A stretch of 30,793 nt of DNA from an uncultured Oscillospiraceae bacterium (lineage in GTDB: Bacteria > Bacillota > Clostridia > Oscillospirales > Oscillospiraceae), in NCBI GenBank assembly GCA_910588045.1, contig CAJUPS010000034.1, positions 1-30,793 of the forward strand, written 5' to 3'. Below, piece after piece: positions 29,650 through 30,793 of this stretch. Made by a program: the position numbers and the translations under genes. Numbering within the stretch: position 1 is the stretch's first letter; each line of letters starts with the position of its first letter. Under the pieces are notes generated by a model. It ran no database searches. It worked only from the letters and a program-made list of their open reading frames with translations, and was not told the origin of the DNA.

Positions 29650-30123
29650 TCACACCTCCCTCACTTCGATGGCCTTCTTGGGGCAGGCCCGCACGCAGGC
29701 GGGGCCCTCCTCCAGATGGACGCAGAAGTCGCACTTCACCATCCGCGTCCGGTCCGGCGTGATGGCCGGAACGCCGTAGCGGCAGTTCATCACGCACATA
29801 TAACATGCCGCACATTTGTCCCCGTTATACTCCACCAGGCCGGTTTCCATATTTTTCTCCAGCGCGCCGCTCATGCAGGCCCCCGCACAGTCGGGGATGT
29901 CGCAGTGGCGGCAAAAGATGGGGCTGTAGCCCCCATGGCCGTCGGAGACGATCCGGTTCCGGGACTGGGTGGCGGGGTCGGTGAGGTCCAGGGCGTAGAT
30001 GGCCTGCCGGATTTCCGCCAGGGTCCCCTTCCGGGGCGTCATGTCCTGGTGGGAGGCCATGCAGGCCAAGGTGCAGTTCTTGCACCCGTCGCACTTGGCG
30101 GGATCAATAAAAATTCGTTTCAT
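29650..30123 (-). CDS. cooF: CooF-like 4Fe-4S electron-transfer protein
   Basis: 157 residues with four cysteine clusters: CDGCKNCTLAC near the start, CRHCDIPDCAGAC (about 72-84), CAACYMCVMNC (about 103-113) and CDFCVHLEEGPACVRAC (about 131-147). This is the HycB/HydN/CooF arrangement of four [4Fe-4S] clusters. CooF takes electrons from CO dehydrogenase. It follows cooS by 15 nt and precedes the reductase by 2 nt, so all three form one operon. The ATG at 30123 fits the site GGGAGG upstream. Confidence 0.92.
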   Translation of the reverse strand: MKRIFIDPAKCDGCKNCTLACMASHQDMTPRKGTLAEIRQAIYALDLTDPATQSRNRIVSDGHGGYSPIFCRHCDIPDCAGACMSGALEKNMETGLVEYNGDKCAACYMCVMNCRYGVPAITPDRTRMVKCDFCVHLEEGPACVRACPKKAIEVREV

Positions 30124-30138
30124 CTTCTCGCGCCTCCC

Positions 30139-30793
30139 TCAAATGTGCAGGGCCTTGCGCTTCTCCTCGATGATGGCCTCCAGGGTGTTGGCCGCGCTCC
30201 TGCCGTCGCCGTCCACGATGACCCGTCCGCCGGTGAGGCCCACCATGTCCTCGGTCAGCACCTTCGTCACCAGCTTGCTGCCGGTGATGAAGGGCGGCAC
30301 CCCCAGGTGCAGGGGCAGTCCCAGGGCCAGGGCGAAGGCGCCGTCGGCCAGCGCCTGCTCCTCCAGCCACTGGGCGGCGGAGAGGACCAGGGGCAGCTGG
30401 GGCAGGTCCACGCCCAGCTCCTCGGCGATCTCGGTGGCTACGATCTCCAACCGGCCGATGGCGAGGCACGGACCGAAGTTCAGCACCGGGGGGATCCCCA
30501 GCTGCTTGCACACGGCCCTGAGGTTGGGCCCGGCCAGCTCGGCGGCCTCGGGGGTCATGAGCCCGATGTTCTCCAGTCCGCCGGAGGAGCACCCCGCCGT
30601 CAGTACCAGGATGTCCTTGGCGATCAGCTCGCGGGTGAGCTCTGCGGTCAGCGTGTCGTGACCATAGGCCACGCTGGAGCAGCCCACCACACCCGCCAGG
30701 CCCTTGATCTGACCGGAGACAATGAGATCGATGAGGGGCTTCCAGCTGCCGCCCAGGAAGGCCTTCAGGCTCCCCTCGCTGACGCCGGTGAGG
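30139..30793 (-). CDS. cooS: Anaerobic CO dehydrogenase catalytic subunit, 3' part (runs off the right edge)
   Basis: About 218 C-terminal residues; the 5' part lies beyond the window. Segments of the active-site region are clear: GLAGVVGCSSVAYGHD, LVLTAGCSSGGLENIGLM and VLNFGPCLAIGRLE, whose cysteines are the C-cluster (Ni-Fe-S) ligands, and LGVPPFITGSKLVTKVLTED near the end. CooS interconverts CO and CO2. Without acsB or acsCD in view it is of the monofunctional, CooF-linked type. No start codon is visible in the window; the reading frame stays open to the edge. Confidence 0.95.
   Translation of the reverse strand, partial: LTGVSEGSLKAFLGGSWKPLIDLIVSGQIKGLAGVVGCSSVAYGHDTLTAELTRELIAKDILVLTAGCSSGGLENIGLMTPEAAELAGPNLRAVCKQLGIPPVLNFGPCLAIGRLEIVATEIAEELGVDLPQLPLVLSAAQWLEEQALADGAFALALGLPLHLGVPPFITGSKLVTKVLTEDMVGLTGGRVIVDGDGRSAANTLEAIIEEKRKALHI

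Overview
The window is about 60% GC and reads as chromosome of a spore-forming, motile, strictly anaerobic member of the Clostridia, most likely Oscillospiraceae (Flavonifractor / Lawsonibacter / Intestinimonas-like). The grounds are a forespore sigma-G gene, a SpoIVFA/SpoIVFB-type pair, a collagen-like spore-surface candidate, a flagellin with a sigma-D promoter, and a CO dehydrogenase cluster with cooS and cooF. The genus is an inference from gene content and composition.

Layout. 1-447: no confident gene, several hairpins. 448-1615: sigG and a ylmC/ymxH-type gene (minus strand) behind a sigma-F/G-type promoter. 1811-2605: collagen-like protein. 2725-5010: an aromatic-acid-exporter-type membrane protein and an XRE regulator. 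5014-6648: M23 + M50 peptidase operon (SpoIVFA/SpoIVFB-like) with a sigma-E-type promoter. 6719-10091: a dicarboxylate/amino acid symporter and a chemoreceptor with a CZB-type zinc motif. 10091-10252: a MITE-like palindromic element that supplies the chemoreceptor stop codon. 10333-19971: a long minus-strand operon encoding a TerB-N/TerB-C protein, a BrxD-like ATPase, an Lhr/BrxHI-like helicase and an ABC-class ATPase. Between brxD and the helicase it carries AT-rich cargo genes (VOC, two GNATs, a serine hydrolase). 19982-20798: two tandem ~376-bp units, each with a strong promoter, a 28-codon hydrophobic peptide ORF, a terminator and a convergent antisense promoter. 20809-24095: a 945-residue flagellin with a long leader. 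24096-28170: serine recombinase, MBL-fold hydrolase and clostripain-family protease. 28415-30793: FAD/NAD oxidoreductase, cooF and the 3' part of cooS (runs off the right edge).

Two things stand out. The tandem units at 20.0-20.8 kb have the architecture of type I toxin-antitoxin loci: short membrane peptide, a leader that can sequester the ribosome site, and an antisense promoter in each copy. I do not recognise the peptide family. The TerB/BrxD/BrxHI operon contains a 101-bp chimeric scar (14864-14964) in which the helicase start is fused to the brxD end at an 8-bp microhomology. The cargo therefore sits in two cassettes, each bounded by a brxD tail and a helicase head, as if this junction repeatedly collects genes. 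No PglX, PglZ, PglW or BrxC is present, so this is not a complete BREX locus.
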